Made by a program: the position numbers and the translations under genes. Below are positions 11,886 through 23,029 of a DNA stretch of 64,000 nt, one piece after another; position 1 is the first letter of the stretch, and the number at the start of each line of letters is the position of its first letter. The notes beneath the pieces are model-generated. The model did no database searches, was not told the DNA's origin, and was given only the letters and a program-made list of their open reading frames with translations. The DNA is from Anniella stebbinsi. Lineage: Eukaryota; Chordata; Lepidosauria; Squamata; Anniellidae. The stretch is from NCBI GenBank assembly GCA_029215795.1, contig JARDYH010000005.1, positions 15,718,001 to 15,782,000 of the forward strand. Reading direction: 5' to 3'.

Positions 11886-12824
11886 CTTACTTTTTCTCTC
11901 CTCTCTGAGCTCCCCTCCTTCTGCATAAAATTAGGCCCTTGTTTTACAATATTAGTATAGAATTATATTGTTAATCATCAAATTGGCTCCTGATACACAA
12001 GAGTTGAAAAACAATGCATCTCTCTCCTATGCTTAGGCTCCTTATTACAAGACTAATTTCCAACCCATTAACATTTCTGCTATCCCATTTTCAAATTTTG
12101 CCTACAATAGGGGTACTGAACTTTCCAGGGACCACCGTAGCCACTTTCAAGCCTCTATGTTTCTTACAGGGCATCAATTAAGCTGAGCTGCAAAACCAAT
12201 ATAAATTAAGCTATAAAAGATGCTGACTTAGGAACCATGTACTCCTGCTGGGTATTCACACACTCCAGTGTCTTTGGCTCAAAAATGCACCTACATTAGA
12301 AAAAAAAAGGGCACACAAAATTGCAGTGCGTCGGTGGAAAAGTACTCAGACAAATGCAAATACTTGAAAAAATATGAACATAAATGTGTATATTTTGGGG
12401 GAAATGTGCATAAAAGTACAAATTTCCTTAAAAAAAAGAAAAAGGAACAACTGTAAAAACACATACATCAAAAACATATGTGGAAATCAGACAGAACAAG
12501 CTCAAGCAAATAAATAAATAAATAAATAATCAATCAATCTTGCTAAGGACAAAATTAACAGAACTGCCCATCCCTACACATTCCAGTGTAACCAAGAAAA
12601 AGTGCACAGAGAGAGAGGCAGATAGGGACAGGCTTTGTTTTCCATGCCAACCACTGAATCCTCCTTTATGAAAATGGTGATGATAGAAGACTAGTCCTTG
12701 AAGACTATGAGATTGAGAGGCAGAAGGGAATCCCCACAGCCCTCAATCTAAGCCAATGCCTCCATCGTTGGGCTGATGGGCCTTTCTCTCCCCTTCATTC
12801 AGCTGGAGCAGAGATGTACTGGAA

Positions 12825-13095
12825 CTAGAACTGTGCACAAATGGCCTCTTGAAATGCTCCACCCTATTTGTGGACAGAGCAATTTCACCAAAATTTCTCC
12901 AGGGGGAGGAGTAATTCTCCAACAGTTTCTCACAGGTAGGGCTCACCATTGGCAGGAGTTGTTACGCAGTGGCTTTCTTTTTTCCCTAAAGCTTTCTGCT
13001 TTTTATGCTACCACTGCAAGCAGCAACAGCAGTAAATGTGTTGGCCGCCTGGTCACCATTTTGCATCTTTCATCATGCCCCATACTTAGTGTCGT

Positions 13096-13131
<36 letters not shown>

Positions 13132-13552
13132 GGAACCCAACAGTGGTGAAAATCTGTCAGTGGCCAAGAATGCAGTGTTGCACTTTCTTTCTATTATACA
13201 TTTCTCCATTCCTCTGCAGCCTCCCATACTGCCTGCATTTCCTGAACCAAAAAAGCTCCATGGGAGGAGCTACCTCTTGATGTCTTCCACTGGGCTTTAA
13301 ATGAATTGTGGGAAGCTGAGGTGGCTACAGTCTACCAGAGAGATGAGCGTTCAATGAAAGGCAGGATATTTGCGCACAGTCGTCAGCCACTTCCTAAATA
13401 ACGTAACCACAACAAACCCAAACCCAACCCATGATAATTTCTCTGAAATTTTCTTTTCCTTTGGATTTCTTTTCGAAAGAAATTTATTTTATCTCAAACT
13501 GAAAAGGATCGGCCTAAAAAAAGAACGTGGGAGAAATTTTTAGCAAACCACT
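12825..13552 (+). mobile_element. hAT-like 0.7-0.9 kb element, copy 1
   Basis: Left end ctagaactgtgcacaaa, right end tttttagcaaaccact. Internal words shared with the copy at 32740-33678 are tttctccagggggagga, attctccaacagtttctc, caccattggcagg and aatttctctgaa. The flanking 8-mers tactggaa and aattggaa match at 6 of 8 positions, as expected for an old hAT target duplication. No transposase ORF. Confidence 0.65.
13100..13128. repeat. (GT)n microsatellite
   Basis: About 29 bp of GT units inside the hAT-like copy. Confidence 0.9.
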
Positions 13553-13934
13553 AATTGGAACCATTGCCAGCCCACTGCCATGATGATCAGAGGGACAAAA
13601 GGGAGGAAATCTTGCAGCATGCACAGCCACCCCAGACCAATGTTGTGTTCTGTGGCAATTCTAGCCTGTCTCTGCAATTAGCAGAAGGAGGGGTTGTGGG
13701 AGGAGACTCATGCTCTTGTGGTCCAGGCACAGAATGTCTTCCTCTCCTATTGGCTTGCTGGGAGTGAGCTGTCAAGAGGAGGAGCGAGATGGTAGGATGG
13801 AGGTGTGGCCTGCGAAGTCACAGAGCACATTTGCAGGCCGCGAGTCTTTCCCCACTTCCCTGGCAGCACAAAAGGAGCGAGTGAGGCAGGGTCAGCATTG
13901 CCCATATCCCAGCAGTGACCCACTGACTTGAATT

Positions 13935-14207
13935 TCCTGAAGTTGCTCCTCCTCCTCTCCATCATTGCAACCTGCCTGTTCACCTGCCTTTTGTTTTGGG
14001 CTGGACAACGGTGGTGGTCAGAAGGAGGAGAAGGTGGTGCCACTGCCTACTTACACTCTGCCTGTCAAGCACGCCAAGGAAGAGGATGAAGATGAGCAAG
14101 GGCAAGAGCAGCTAGTGACCTTAGTAGTGAGAAGGCAGATTCACTGATGGAGGGGGCCTATGAGGGTGTCTTGCCCAAGGGCCCTGAAAAACCTGGAGCT
14201 GGCACTG
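13935..14207 (-). mobile_element. hAT-like element fragment (CAGTGCC family)
   Basis: In minus sense it starts cagtgccagctccaggttt and continues ccctt-gggcaag and ctgctcttgcccttg. It matches the start of the element at 17447-18326. The far terminus was not identified. Confidence 0.55.
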
Positions 14208-14654
14208 AAGGGAGGCCACTCCCAGAGTTCTCCTTCTTTCCCCATGGACTCCAGTCCCAACTTCCCTCCCCTCCCACCATTCTCTTCCAGTCTCTTGTCA
14301 ACACTAGTTTTCTCTCCCTTGTGCTGATGCCCTCTTTTGCAATCAGGATGGAGACATATACCATGTTGGGGGTGGCATCTCAAGCTTCCTCAGCCCCCCG
14401 CATGGCTGATGAGTAGAGTTTGTGCCCATTAAGTCAGGTTTCACTTATGACATCAAATAACCTTGGAAATTTATTCTATTTGCATTGGGTTGAAAAGCAC
14501 TCAGCTTTCTGGGCTGCGGAGTCTTGGCTTTCAGCCAATGGCAAATGAGTACCCCCCCGCTTGTGAGCGGCTCCTGGGTCTCTTGTGAGAGGGAACCTAA
14601 CCTTGAGTCTCCCTCCGTGTGAGGTGGACACAGCATTGACTCTCAGGCACTCAC

Positions 14655-14761
14655 CCGGCTGTCAGAACTTGGGGCCATGGTGTCCGTCATCCAAGAGCCA
14701 AATCTGGATCCAGACGCCCGGATGGTGATGGGGTTGCTTACCCCTGTGAGCTTTCCACACC
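14655..14761 (-). CDS. OLFM2: OLFM2 internal coding exon (start of olfactomedin domain, probably exon 5 of 6)
   Basis: This short exon of 107 nt completes the glycine codon left open by the previous exon and then encodes 35 residues: CGKLTGVSNPITIRASGSRF, then GSWMTDTMAPSSDSR. It holds the Cys (GCGKL) and the GSRFGSWMTD motif that open the olfactomedin domain. The acceptor is a pyrimidine tract ending gcacttcag and the donor is GTGAGT at 14654. The phase (two bases in, phase 0 out) agrees with the 220-nt exon upstream. The reading has no initiator Met and is too short to stand out as an open frame; it was found by reading splice-compatible frames for the expected family motif. The following exon, which carries most of the beta-propeller, is not seen between 1 and 14654. 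Confidence 0.95.
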
Positions 14762-14829
14762 CTGAAGTGCAAAACAGAGAAGGATGAGAAATTTAGAAGT
14801 CAAGAGATGAGGGTGGAGATGGAGGCTGA

Positions 14830-14935
14830 TTTCATTGGCTAAGGGGAGGGGGGGATAGTGTAGTCCAGTAGCTGGAGTATTGCCTACAGGCCCAAGTTCA
14901 AATACCTGTTTGGCGATGGGCACCCTGAGCAGTCA
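14830..14935 (+). mobile_element. SINE-like tRNA-headed repeat, left part
   Basis: Contains tgtagtccagtagctggag and a B-box-like aagttcaaatacc. It is interrupted at the target site ACCCTGAGCAGTCA by the LINE that follows and resumes at 15587. Confidence 0.55.
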
Positions 14936-15586
14936 AATCAAATCCAATCAAACTTTATTTACAGTCAAACAGACCATCCGCCAAAAAAGTACAGTTCTCT
15001 TATATACGTACATGTAAAAAGGGCACAGTTAAACATTCATTTGAGTTCTACAGCGAATCGCTAAACAGAGAAATTTGGATACTTGGAGGGTAATATACTT
15101 ATTAGTGCCCTGAAGGGGATTGATTGCCAGGGTCTCCCTGGCACGACCCGGGAGACACTGTGTAATTGGACGCAGTATGTCATTCCTGGCTTCATTGTGA
15201 AAATTGCAAGAAAATAATACATGTTCAATAGACTCCACCTTAATGTTATTACACGGACAGCTTCTGCTTTCTACTGGAATTTTTATTAATCTGCCCTCTA
15301 GCAGTTTGGAGGGTAGAACATTAAATCTGGCCAAGGTAAATGCTTTTCTGTATTTCAGGACAGTTAACCATTTCAGATATGTTATTTCCCCTTTATAAGT
15401 ATAATCAGAAAGACCCCGTGACAGAGGAGAGCATGGGCTACGGGCAGCTCTTTGAAGTCCCTGAAGATCTATGTCTATTAATCTCTGTTTTATAATCTGT
15501 TTTGCGCTATCCAAGTCTAGGGATAATAGATAAAAGGGGGAAAGCCCCAATGTAATAATTTTCAAAAGTATCCAGCAGGACCTGGG
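14936..15586 (-). mobile_element. 5'-truncated Vingi/I-like LINE with 14-bp target duplication
   Basis: The element is flanked by ACCCTGAGCAGTCA at 14922-14935 and 15587-15600. Read on the minus strand, it encodes the C-terminus of a LINE ORF2 (stop at 15029) with YRKAFTLARFNVLPSKLLEG and a zinc-knuckle-like CPC-x9-H-x4-C motif. The 3' end is ctgtaaataaagtttgatt plus a TTTGAT-rich tail. A related copy at 46589-47492 has the same CxC-x9-H-x4-C motif and the same AAATAAAGTT tail. The ORF is intact over its retained length, so the insertion is fairly young. The assignment to Vingi or another I-superclade family is from memory. Confidence 0.85.
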
Positions 15587-15735
15587 ACCCTGAGCAGTCA
15601 TGGAGAAGTCAGTCTCTTGTCTCTGTTCCTTCTGTAAAAACAATGACTCAGTGATCTTACTGAGAAAAGACTAAACTACATGATCAGCAGCCACATGAAA
15701 GGTTTTGTTGCTGGGCTGGACCACTGCAAAGTGTA
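15587..15735 (+). mobile_element. SINE-like repeat, right part after the LINE
   Basis: Resumes with the second copy of ACCCTGAGCAGTCA and continues tggagaagtcagtctcttg. The two flanks would be contiguous without the LINE. Confidence 0.45.
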
Positions 15736-15739
15736 GGAG

Positions 15740-16400
15740 GGAAATTGCCACTTGGTTGGGTTCTTGATCCCGATCAGCCTACCTGCAACCAGGTCCAGAG
15801 AAAGCATCCAGACATGGCCCACTTCCTCAGCTGCTTTGCCCTCCCAGTGGACTCTCTTCCTCTGCTAAAGGAATCCATTCCTTCTGTTGATAGTATTGCC
15901 ACAGCAATGGGACCTTCAATGTTCCGGAAGCCAAAGATCTTAACAGAATTCCTTATCCATGGCAGAGACATGCAGTGGCAGGTGACCATGAGGCTCAATT
16001 GCTAGAATTCCCTCCCTGTGCGAACACCTCCCCAATCTCCCTGCAGAGGCCCTTCTTCCTCTAAAGGAAGCTAGACGGGTGGCTACAAAAGAGAGAGCCT
16101 TCTTGGTGGTGGCACCCCACTTATGGAACAAACTGGCCAAAAAGGTTCATCTGGCACCTACATTGTCATCTCTTTGGTGCCAGGCAAAGGTGTTCCTTTC
16201 CTCCCAGGCATTTTAGAGATCTAGTTCTAGATTATTGTGGCTGTTTTATCGATTCCTGTGCTGTTTATTGTTTTGCATTATACTGTATCTTGTTCTCCTA
16301 ACTATTTATAATGTGTTGTATATTTTTAATTGTTCTATGGCATTTTCATCATTTTTAACTGTTTGTAATCCATGCAGAGAACATTAGTTACTGGGCAGAT
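15740..16400 (+). mobile_element. CR1-like LINE 3' fragment
   Basis: The plus strand reads KERAFLVVAPHLWNKLAKKV near 16085-16145, the usual end of CR1/L2-type ORF2, followed by a 3' region with gtttattgttttgcatta and ttttaactgtttgtaatcc. Strongly diverged. Confidence 0.65.
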
Positions 16401-16735
16401 CAGAAATCTAATAAAGAAACAAACACAGAGAAAACTAGCATGTCAGAGAAAACATTCTAGCTTCACTGTTTCTTTGCCATGGTTGGTTTTAAAAAAAATA
16501 TACAATGGAGCATCCAAACATTTGATCCTGCACTTGCAATCCAAAGTGGCACAGCCTTGCAATAAATATTGATTGACTTTACAGGGCTGTCACAAGGTCT
16601 GCTGTGATAATAAATGTGAAGCGTTTTGAACCGAGAAAGCACTACATCGTGAATAACAGTTAGACCAGATGATCTTTGACCATCTTCTACTCTGGTGATT
16701 TTATACCTCTGGGAGTGATGACTCCTAAAGCTGAA

Positions 16736-16736
16736 A

Positions 16737-16778
<42 letters not shown>
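16736..16778. repeat. (GT)n(GA)n compound microsatellite
   Basis: GT units followed by about 28 bp of GA units. Confidence 0.9.
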
Positions 16779-16783
<5 letters not shown>

Positions 16784-16832
16784 CAAGCAAATGTTATTTG
16801 CTTGCAAAATTCAAATTTATAATTTTCCTAAT

Positions 16833-16968
16833 TCAGGAGAGGGCAATTTGTGGCCCTCCAGATGTGTTTGGACTGCAATTCTGAGCATCCCCCGAGCCAT
16901 TGATGGGAGTTGTAGTCCACAAACATCTGTGGGTGAGGGACATACATTCCTTACCCCTGTCCTGAATC
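16833..16968 (+). mobile_element. Hairpin MITE (gggagttgtagtcca family)
   Basis: Inverted halves ctccagatgtgtttggact / gttgtagtccacaaacatc, with end words attcaggagaggg and cctgtcctgaat that also pair. About ten copies of this foldback family are in the window. Confidence 0.75.
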
Positions 16969-17446
16969 ATATCTTAAAGCCTTTTCACCATTGCCTTTTA
17001 TGGATATTCTTAGACTTAGAGCTTTTACAGATGAACAAGGCCTCCACTGCACCTATCAGTTTGGTAGTTTAACATGTATTGCCTTAATGATCACCAACAA
17101 GAGTTATGTCTCCAAATTTATGAAGCAAAATTGCAAAAGCAAACTTTTGACAATGCCAGAATCCCAAAAACGCAATTCAGTTTTGCTGAGGAATTTCATG
17201 TCTTTGCAGAATGTCGTTTCAGTTGGAAGGCTCACTCCAAAACGTCCAAGCAAGCTCCTTCATACTTTCCTCTGTGCCTTTACCACTGGGGGCTCTGCTG
17301 ACGGGCGGGGGCAGCATCCTAGGCTGCAGGCTCATTCTGTCAAAGCAGGGGCACTTGAGAGCTAATTCACACAATCGATTGGAAATGCCCAGAATATGCA
17401 TTGTTTGCTTCTGTGACGACTTCGGCTCTTGGCTAAGTGATTGATT

Positions 17447-18326
17447 CAGTGCCGACTCTAGGTTTTTGGGAGCAGTTGGGCAAGACATCTCCAACAAGCC
17501 CCCTCTCTCAATGGATCCACTTTCTCACCCCCATTGCCACCAGCTGCTCTTGCTCCTCTTCCTCTTCCTCATCATTGCTACTACTTGCCTGCTTGAAAGG
17601 CAGAGAGCCAATGAGCAAGTAGGCCGTGGCATTTACTGTTCCTCCTTCCCACCTCCACCATTGTCTGGGCCAGAGTAAGAGGCAGATGAGCAAGCTGGTT
17701 GCAATGGTGACAAGGAGGAGGAGCAAGACCAGGGGAGTTCTTGTCAGTAGCCCCTGTTGACATGTGGGCCCTTGGCAAGTGCCCAACCATGGCTCAGTTC
17801 GGACGACATATTAAGCAACGGAGGGGTAAATAACGTACTGACCTTGCGTTAGGCAGGAGGAGCTTCACAGACGACATGCTGCAGCCAGCGCTACTCGGCA
17901 CTGGCAAACGCCCCAGCTGCTACGAAGTTGCGGTGGCCATTTTGGTTGCAGCCTCTCCTCCCTGTGTCCTCCAGCCATATCCCAGCAGGCACTGTGAGTG
18001 CTGCCGGCTGCATAGAGCGGCTGGGGTTTTTTGGCTGCTCTAGGCAGCAGAACTCTATTCTGAAACGGAATAGTCCATGGAGAGAGGGGGGGCTGAATTC
18101 GGACAACACTTTAAACAACGGGGCTTCGGGTTAAACAACGTGCAAGCCCATTGTTTCACTCTGTTGTTTAAAGTGCCTGATTAACGTACTGTCAGTTGTG
18201 TGTGCATTGTGTGTTGCCCTCCAGACGACACAATAAGCAACACAACTGACGATTGTTCTCTCCCCTCCTCCGTTGCTTAATATGTCGTCCGAACTGAGCC
18301 CATGTTTACCTTTGATGCCGGCCCCG
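17447..18326 (+). mobile_element. hAT-like element (CAGTGCC family) interrupted by another element
   Basis: Left end cagtgccgactctaggttt, right end near tttgatgccggccccg. It contains the insertion at 17792-18299. The flanking 8-mers gattgatt and gattatct agree at only 5 of 8 positions, so the boundaries are approximate. Confidence 0.55.
17792..18299 (+). mobile_element. 508-bp element with 33-bp perfect inverted termini and 5-bp target duplication
   Basis: The left terminus GCTCAGTTCGGACGACAT continues perfectly for 33 bp and is mirrored at the right end. CCATG flanks both sides (17787-17791 and 18300-18304). A weaker internal pair (ggacaacactttaaacaac / gttgtttaaagtgcc) lies at 18100-18175. 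There is no coding capacity; the superfamily is not clear from a 5-bp duplication. Confidence 0.8.
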
Positions 18327-19284
18327 GATTATCTGGTTGTATTAGCACACACCTCAGTCACAAATAAAACTATATTCACCATGCTGATTCTCTACCCCCC
18401 ACCCACCATTTCCAGCAGCTCTGCAGTAGTGCAGCCAACATGGGTTGAATTGCAAGCTGGATGCATGGCGAGTCATCTGAATTGCCCCTCTGCTAAGTGA
18501 TGTTCTGATGCCTCTGAATTTTAATTTTTGTTCTGCACAGCTGTGAGGCCCACATGATGCCCGGATTATTATTCGCAAGGTATCAGCAGTGCAGCAAACC
18601 AAGCTGAGCTCACGAACCCAAGAGAGCTTGCGGCAGCTGTTGTCTGGGAAAAAAGTATAAAGCCCATATGGTATAGCAGCTAACAGAGGTAAGAACCTGC
18701 TCCAGATACCCCCATGGGTTGCATTTAGGTTTCTGTGTATAGAACTGGCTTTGTCCTTTATAAATGCCCTGTCAAATACTACCTACATTATATCCTTCTA
18801 TGTAGAACAGAACTTTGAGGTGCTTAAAAAGTTCTGTTGTATATAGCAGCATCGGCAAGTGCCCATCAGCCCTTCTGGCATGGAACCACTGCAAAACACA
18901 GCTGGCTGAACACACGTTTGGATGTTCCTTCATGTGAAGAGCTCCCTGACCATGGAAAGCTAAGGTTTTAGCCTCATTTTTTCTCTGGCATTCCCATGAG
19001 CTGGGAGAGTACACCTACATGGAGAAACATTTCCCCACTTTCACTCAGATGTGGTATATTCCAGGATGGATGGCATCATGAAATATTGCTACATGTTCAA
19101 GTAGGATTCATACAGAGGCATTTTAAGAAGCCCTGCCATACACAGACGGCTAGCCTGTGGGTAATGTTGGCAGGTCATCCAATGAGTAACCTCACTAAGG
19201 CAAGCAAACATTCCTGGACTACAGAGATGGTTTCATCTTTTTGGAAGCCCTGGGTCCACTGCAGCTGAGCCCAAATGAGGAGAA

Positions 19285-19395
19285 AGCAACCTGGTGCCCT
19301 CCAAATGTTTTGGACTACAGCTCCCATCATTCCCAGCCAGCATGGCTAATGGGAAGTATAGGAATTGTAGTCCATAACAGCTAGAGGTTACCAGA
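19285..19395 (+). mobile_element. Hairpin MITE (gggagttgtagtcca family)
   Basis: ggtgccctccaaatgtttt / ggaattgtagtccataaca halves. Confidence 0.7.
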
Positions 19396-19639
19396 TGCCA
19401 TACCCCATCCTAAATGGCTCCCCTTTTTTAGTTTTGCTTTGATTTGGGCACCTTGGCTTCTTTGGTGTGCTTTCTGTTGCAACTTTGGCATTTAATCTAC
19501 TGTTTAAAATCCAAGCCCCGGCTGTGAGCAGGAAGTGCGCAATGTTGCCCCAAAGACTGCAGGCCACTGTGTGGGCTGCAATCCCTGAACTTGTCTGATC
19601 AAACTTGGGGAAGCTCCCCAATCCTTGCTGAGCTGCACA

Positions 19640-19800
19640 AAGACAGAGTCCTTCCATAGGCAGCTCACCAGATGTTGTTGGACTACAACTTCAAGGTCCC
19701 TTCCCTGCTCTGCCTTCTGATGGTTCTTTCTCTTTAAACTGGGCTTGGACTGGACAGTCCTCCAAACAGAGGGCACTTTCAAATAACCTCTGACAGCCCT
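19640..19800 (+). repeat. Interspersed repeat, family A copy 2
   Basis: Contains ttcaaggtcccttccctgc, ctttaaactgggcttgg and ctctgacagcccttg, shared with 26270-26460 and 30655-30865. Confidence 0.5.
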
Positions 19801-19821
19801 TGGGTATGGGTAGGGTACACA

Positions 19822-19978
19822 CAGTGGAGGCTGGTGGCTCTGATGTCAGTGGGGCTGTGAATCTGCTCTGGGGTTCAGTCAAAACTCCAAAGCAGCTATC
19901 CAAGGTGCTGAACCATAACTGCAAAATAGTTTCAGCACATTGGATAGCTCCTGACATCAGAGCCTGCAGCCTCCAGTG
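19822..19978 (+). mobile_element. hAT-like hairpin MITE (CAGTGGAGGCTGG family)
   Basis: Starts cagtggaggctggtggctc and ends gcctgcagcctccagtg, its inverse. A second inner pair is gctatccaaggtgctg / cagcacattggatagc. CAG-type termini suit hAT; the flanking 8-mers ggtacaca and aatacacg match only partly. Confidence 0.7.
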
Positions 19979-20597
19979 AATACACGGCCACCGTACAGGC
20001 CACATGGCACAGGTAGGTCCACCTTCCAACGCCTCACCGTTGCTCCCTGCCCACTGGCATCCACCACTCTGCCTAGTGGCAAACCGGTCCTACATGATTC
20101 TGCGAGCCCTCTCCTAACCCATGTGGCTGGCAAGAGCCTTGTTGCCGCCCCTCCTGAAGCCTTGCTTACGCAATCCTATGGGTTGGAGTATGGCATCAGG
20201 GCTTTACAGAGAATATATAAAGGGACTCAGACTAAGCATTAGCCATCTGGCATTGGAATTTCAACTTGCTTAGCCAATCGAGGACAGTTGCTCCCACATC
20301 AAACATGCACATTTCAATGTGAAAAACTGATAGACCATGAAAATTGAGATCAGCATGTGTGTTTGTCCTATGCCAATACATGTGTGTATGTGTATGTGAG
20401 GGGACCCAACAAGCAGGTGAAAAGGCAAAGCAAAGACTCATGGGTGAAGCTATAGAGGACACTAGGAAAGATGTATCCCTTTGCCTTTTGAAGCATGGCA
20501 TTATTCCCTCCCCCACATCTTCCTGTGAGCCCCCAATCATCATGAAACCACTTTAAAAGTGCCAGGAGGAGCAACAGTGCTCCCACCAGTGTGTGAC

Positions 20598-20797
20598 TGG
20601 AGCATAGGAAACCGCACTATACTGAGTCAGACCCTTGGTCCATCTAGCCCAATACTGTCAACACTGACTGGCAGCTGCTCTCCAGGGTTTCAAGGCAGGA
20701 TTCTTTCCTAGCCCTACCTGAAAATGCCAGGGATTGAACCATGGATCTTCTGCATACAAAGCATGTGCTCTAAGACTGAGCTATGGCTATATGTCGT
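20598..20797 (-). mobile_element. tRNA-derived SINE
   Basis: In minus sense: gctcagtcttagagcacatg-type head, ggttcaatccc B-box-like word, a middle with ccctggagagcagctgcca, and the end ggaccaagggtctgactcag. About 200 bp, moderately diverged. Confidence 0.85.
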
Positions 20798-20984
20798 TGA
20801 AGAAACCATAGTGCTTACAGTGAGCTTCTAAGGTTGGAGTACCCACCCCATTCAGTAACAGGGCTTTACTCATGTGGCTTCACACTGTAAGCCAATGGTT
20901 TTTTTAATGGGCCAAGGAAGGGCAGAACCAGGGTTCCTTCAATAGTGAGCACCAAAGGTAAAGCAGTGCATGGAATCCAGCTTT

Positions 20985-21095
20985 TCCCAGTGCGGCGTCC
21001 TCCAGATATTTTGGATGACAACTCCATGCTGGCTGGGGTTGATGGGAGTTGTAGTCCAAACTACCCGGAGGTTTCCATGTTGGGGAAGGTTGCTT
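20985..21095 (+). mobile_element. Hairpin MITE (gggagttgtagtcca family)
   Basis: cctccagatattttggatg / gggagttgtagtccaaac halves; the right end is gttggggaaggttg. Confidence 0.75.
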
Positions 21096-21767
21096 TAGGC
21101 ATAAAGAGATGGTTGAAAAAGGTTTCCCCAGTGCTGACACTAGATGAAGAGGATAGAGGGGGTGTGGAGGAGGTACAGAACCTGGTAGGGATGTGGGTTG
21201 ATACATGCTGTGTGCTCCTCAGCTTATCTTTATCAAACACATTCACTGTCCTCTCTATCACCGGTGCACACTCCTGTTCTATGTTTGCAACACACTGTTA
21301 TTTGGTTTGACTGCAGGCTGAAATTCTATGAAATGTAGGTCTCGGGTGAAATTGTGCCGGCTGATGCTTCTGCTTTCAACCCTGTGTCTTCCTTTCCTTT
21401 TTTCCCCCTTTCTTTTTAAATTTTTTTTATTTGCCTCGTGTTAAAGTCTTCTGAGCTTATAGTAGGGCACTGTTTCATTTAATCTTGTAAAGTGCCATGC
21501 ACATTGACAGCTGTAACAACAACAGTAATAATAGAGCATGGGTTTCCTACCTCGACTCCGCCGCAGGCAGAAGGAAGGAATCACCACCCACACGCAGCTC
21601 AGAGCTGGAGAGTCCTCAGTATGGTTAATCCGTAAACCAGATAATCAGCTCAGAAACGATGGGAAGTTGGCTGTTACAATGAATTTCTGCTGTAAGGAGC
21701 CACCGTTTCCTTCCAATTTCAACAGCCCAATTCAAATCTCCATTCTCTCATGTTTTTCCGCCAGATG

Positions 21768-21895
21768 GAATAGATCAACCTTGCCCTACTTTGTGCCCTT
21801 CAGACGTTTTGCACTGCTACTCCCATCATCCCCAAACATTGGTCATGCTTACTGGGGCTGATGGGAGTTGCAGTCCAAAACGTCTAGTCAGCTGG
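21768..21895 (+). mobile_element. Hairpin MITE (gggagttgtagtcca family)
   Basis: cccttcagacgttttgcac / gggagttgcagtccaaaac halves. Confidence 0.7.
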
Positions 21896-22299
21896 AATAA
21901 ATGTTCACCAGAGTCCAAAATCTGGCAAATATCCTGAATCTATCTGAATAGATCTAATTTGTTGTGAGACAATAATGTGTGTGTGTGTATAAAAAACAGA
22001 CTGATAAGCTTTCATCATCAACATTTTTTGCAAAAACCAGGGGGAAAATAGCATCCTTAAGGACATCTACCTTTCCCTACTCAAATTTTAATTCCCATGG
22101 GAGCAGGTTGCAACACAGACCCAGTAGAGGAGAATTACTTCCACTCTCCCATCTTTTACTTTCACATTGGCACTCTCTATTTTAATAATGATATAGGAAA
22201 GTTCTTTCAACAGCCAAGTTATTGAAATGGAACCTCTATGTTCAGGGGCAGAATACCTGAGAATTAGATGCTTGGGACGAAAGGGGAGAGCTGATGTCT

Positions 22300-22400
22300 T
22301 CATGCCCTTTTTGTAAGCTTCCCAGAAGCATCTGATTGGCCACCGTTGGAAAGAGGATGCTGGGCTAGATAGCCCTGTGCTGTAATCCACCCTTACACTC
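22300..22400 (+). repeat. Interspersed repeat fragment (gattggccac family)
   Basis: gcttcccagaagcatctga, ttggccaccgttgg and gatgctgggctagata match the repeat at 54089-54280. Confidence 0.5.
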
Positions 22401-23029
22401 TTACAATCTAAGACATTATAGCACCCTAAGAAAAGTATTTAAATGATGCCACTCTTTTGCTGCCACAAGACAAACTATTTTTTCTTTCTTTAAGTCAAAA
22501 CAGGGAAGGATGAGCAACTCATTACTTCCTGCTTCTCAGCAAAATCTAATTTCTCTTATTCATAAGCCAGAAGCACCCTCTAGGGGGCACCCTTGCCAGG
22601 CAAAAGAAAATGCAACTAGACCTTCCCCTCTCTACAAGTTTGAAGAACATGAGGACCTTCTTGTTCCACTCTTGTTTTGTCCTGGGAAGGAGGCATAGTT
22701 TCTAGAAGCAAGCAATCCTGAAAATGAAATCAAGGACAAGTTATGTATGTCCTGGTTGTTTTTGCAGATGTGCACATCTGTAAACCCTGTGGTAGCCTCT
22801 AACCCAGAAGGTAATGACAAAAACAAGAAAATAGGGCAGCCCAAGAGAGAGAACCATGTCTTATGGATCAGATATAATGCAGGTCCTCAGAACGTTATTG
22901 ATTACAAACATATGGAGTTGACAAATTTTCATATAACATTGCACAGAAACTCACTGGCTCACACAATACACCCCTTGGCCTGCGTAGCTTCCCAACACAG
23001 CTCCCAAGGCCATTCTCCATGGGAATACC

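Larger units (their letters stand above)
1..14654 (-). other. OLFM2: OLFM2 intron (3' part outside window)
   Basis: This lies downstream of the exon at 14655..14761 in transcript sense and continues past position 1. No olfactomedin-domain reading was found in it. It holds LINE tails, an R4-like LINE, hAT-like MITEs, a SINE head and microsatellites, listed separately. Stretches without a recognised repeat include roughly 610-1560, 6250-6950, 9660-10590 and 11140-11790. Confidence 0.85.

Noticed and set aside
12776..13300. Plus-strand frame of 174 codons
   Set aside because: It contains a (GT)n-derived CVCVCV run and lies in a hAT-like copy.
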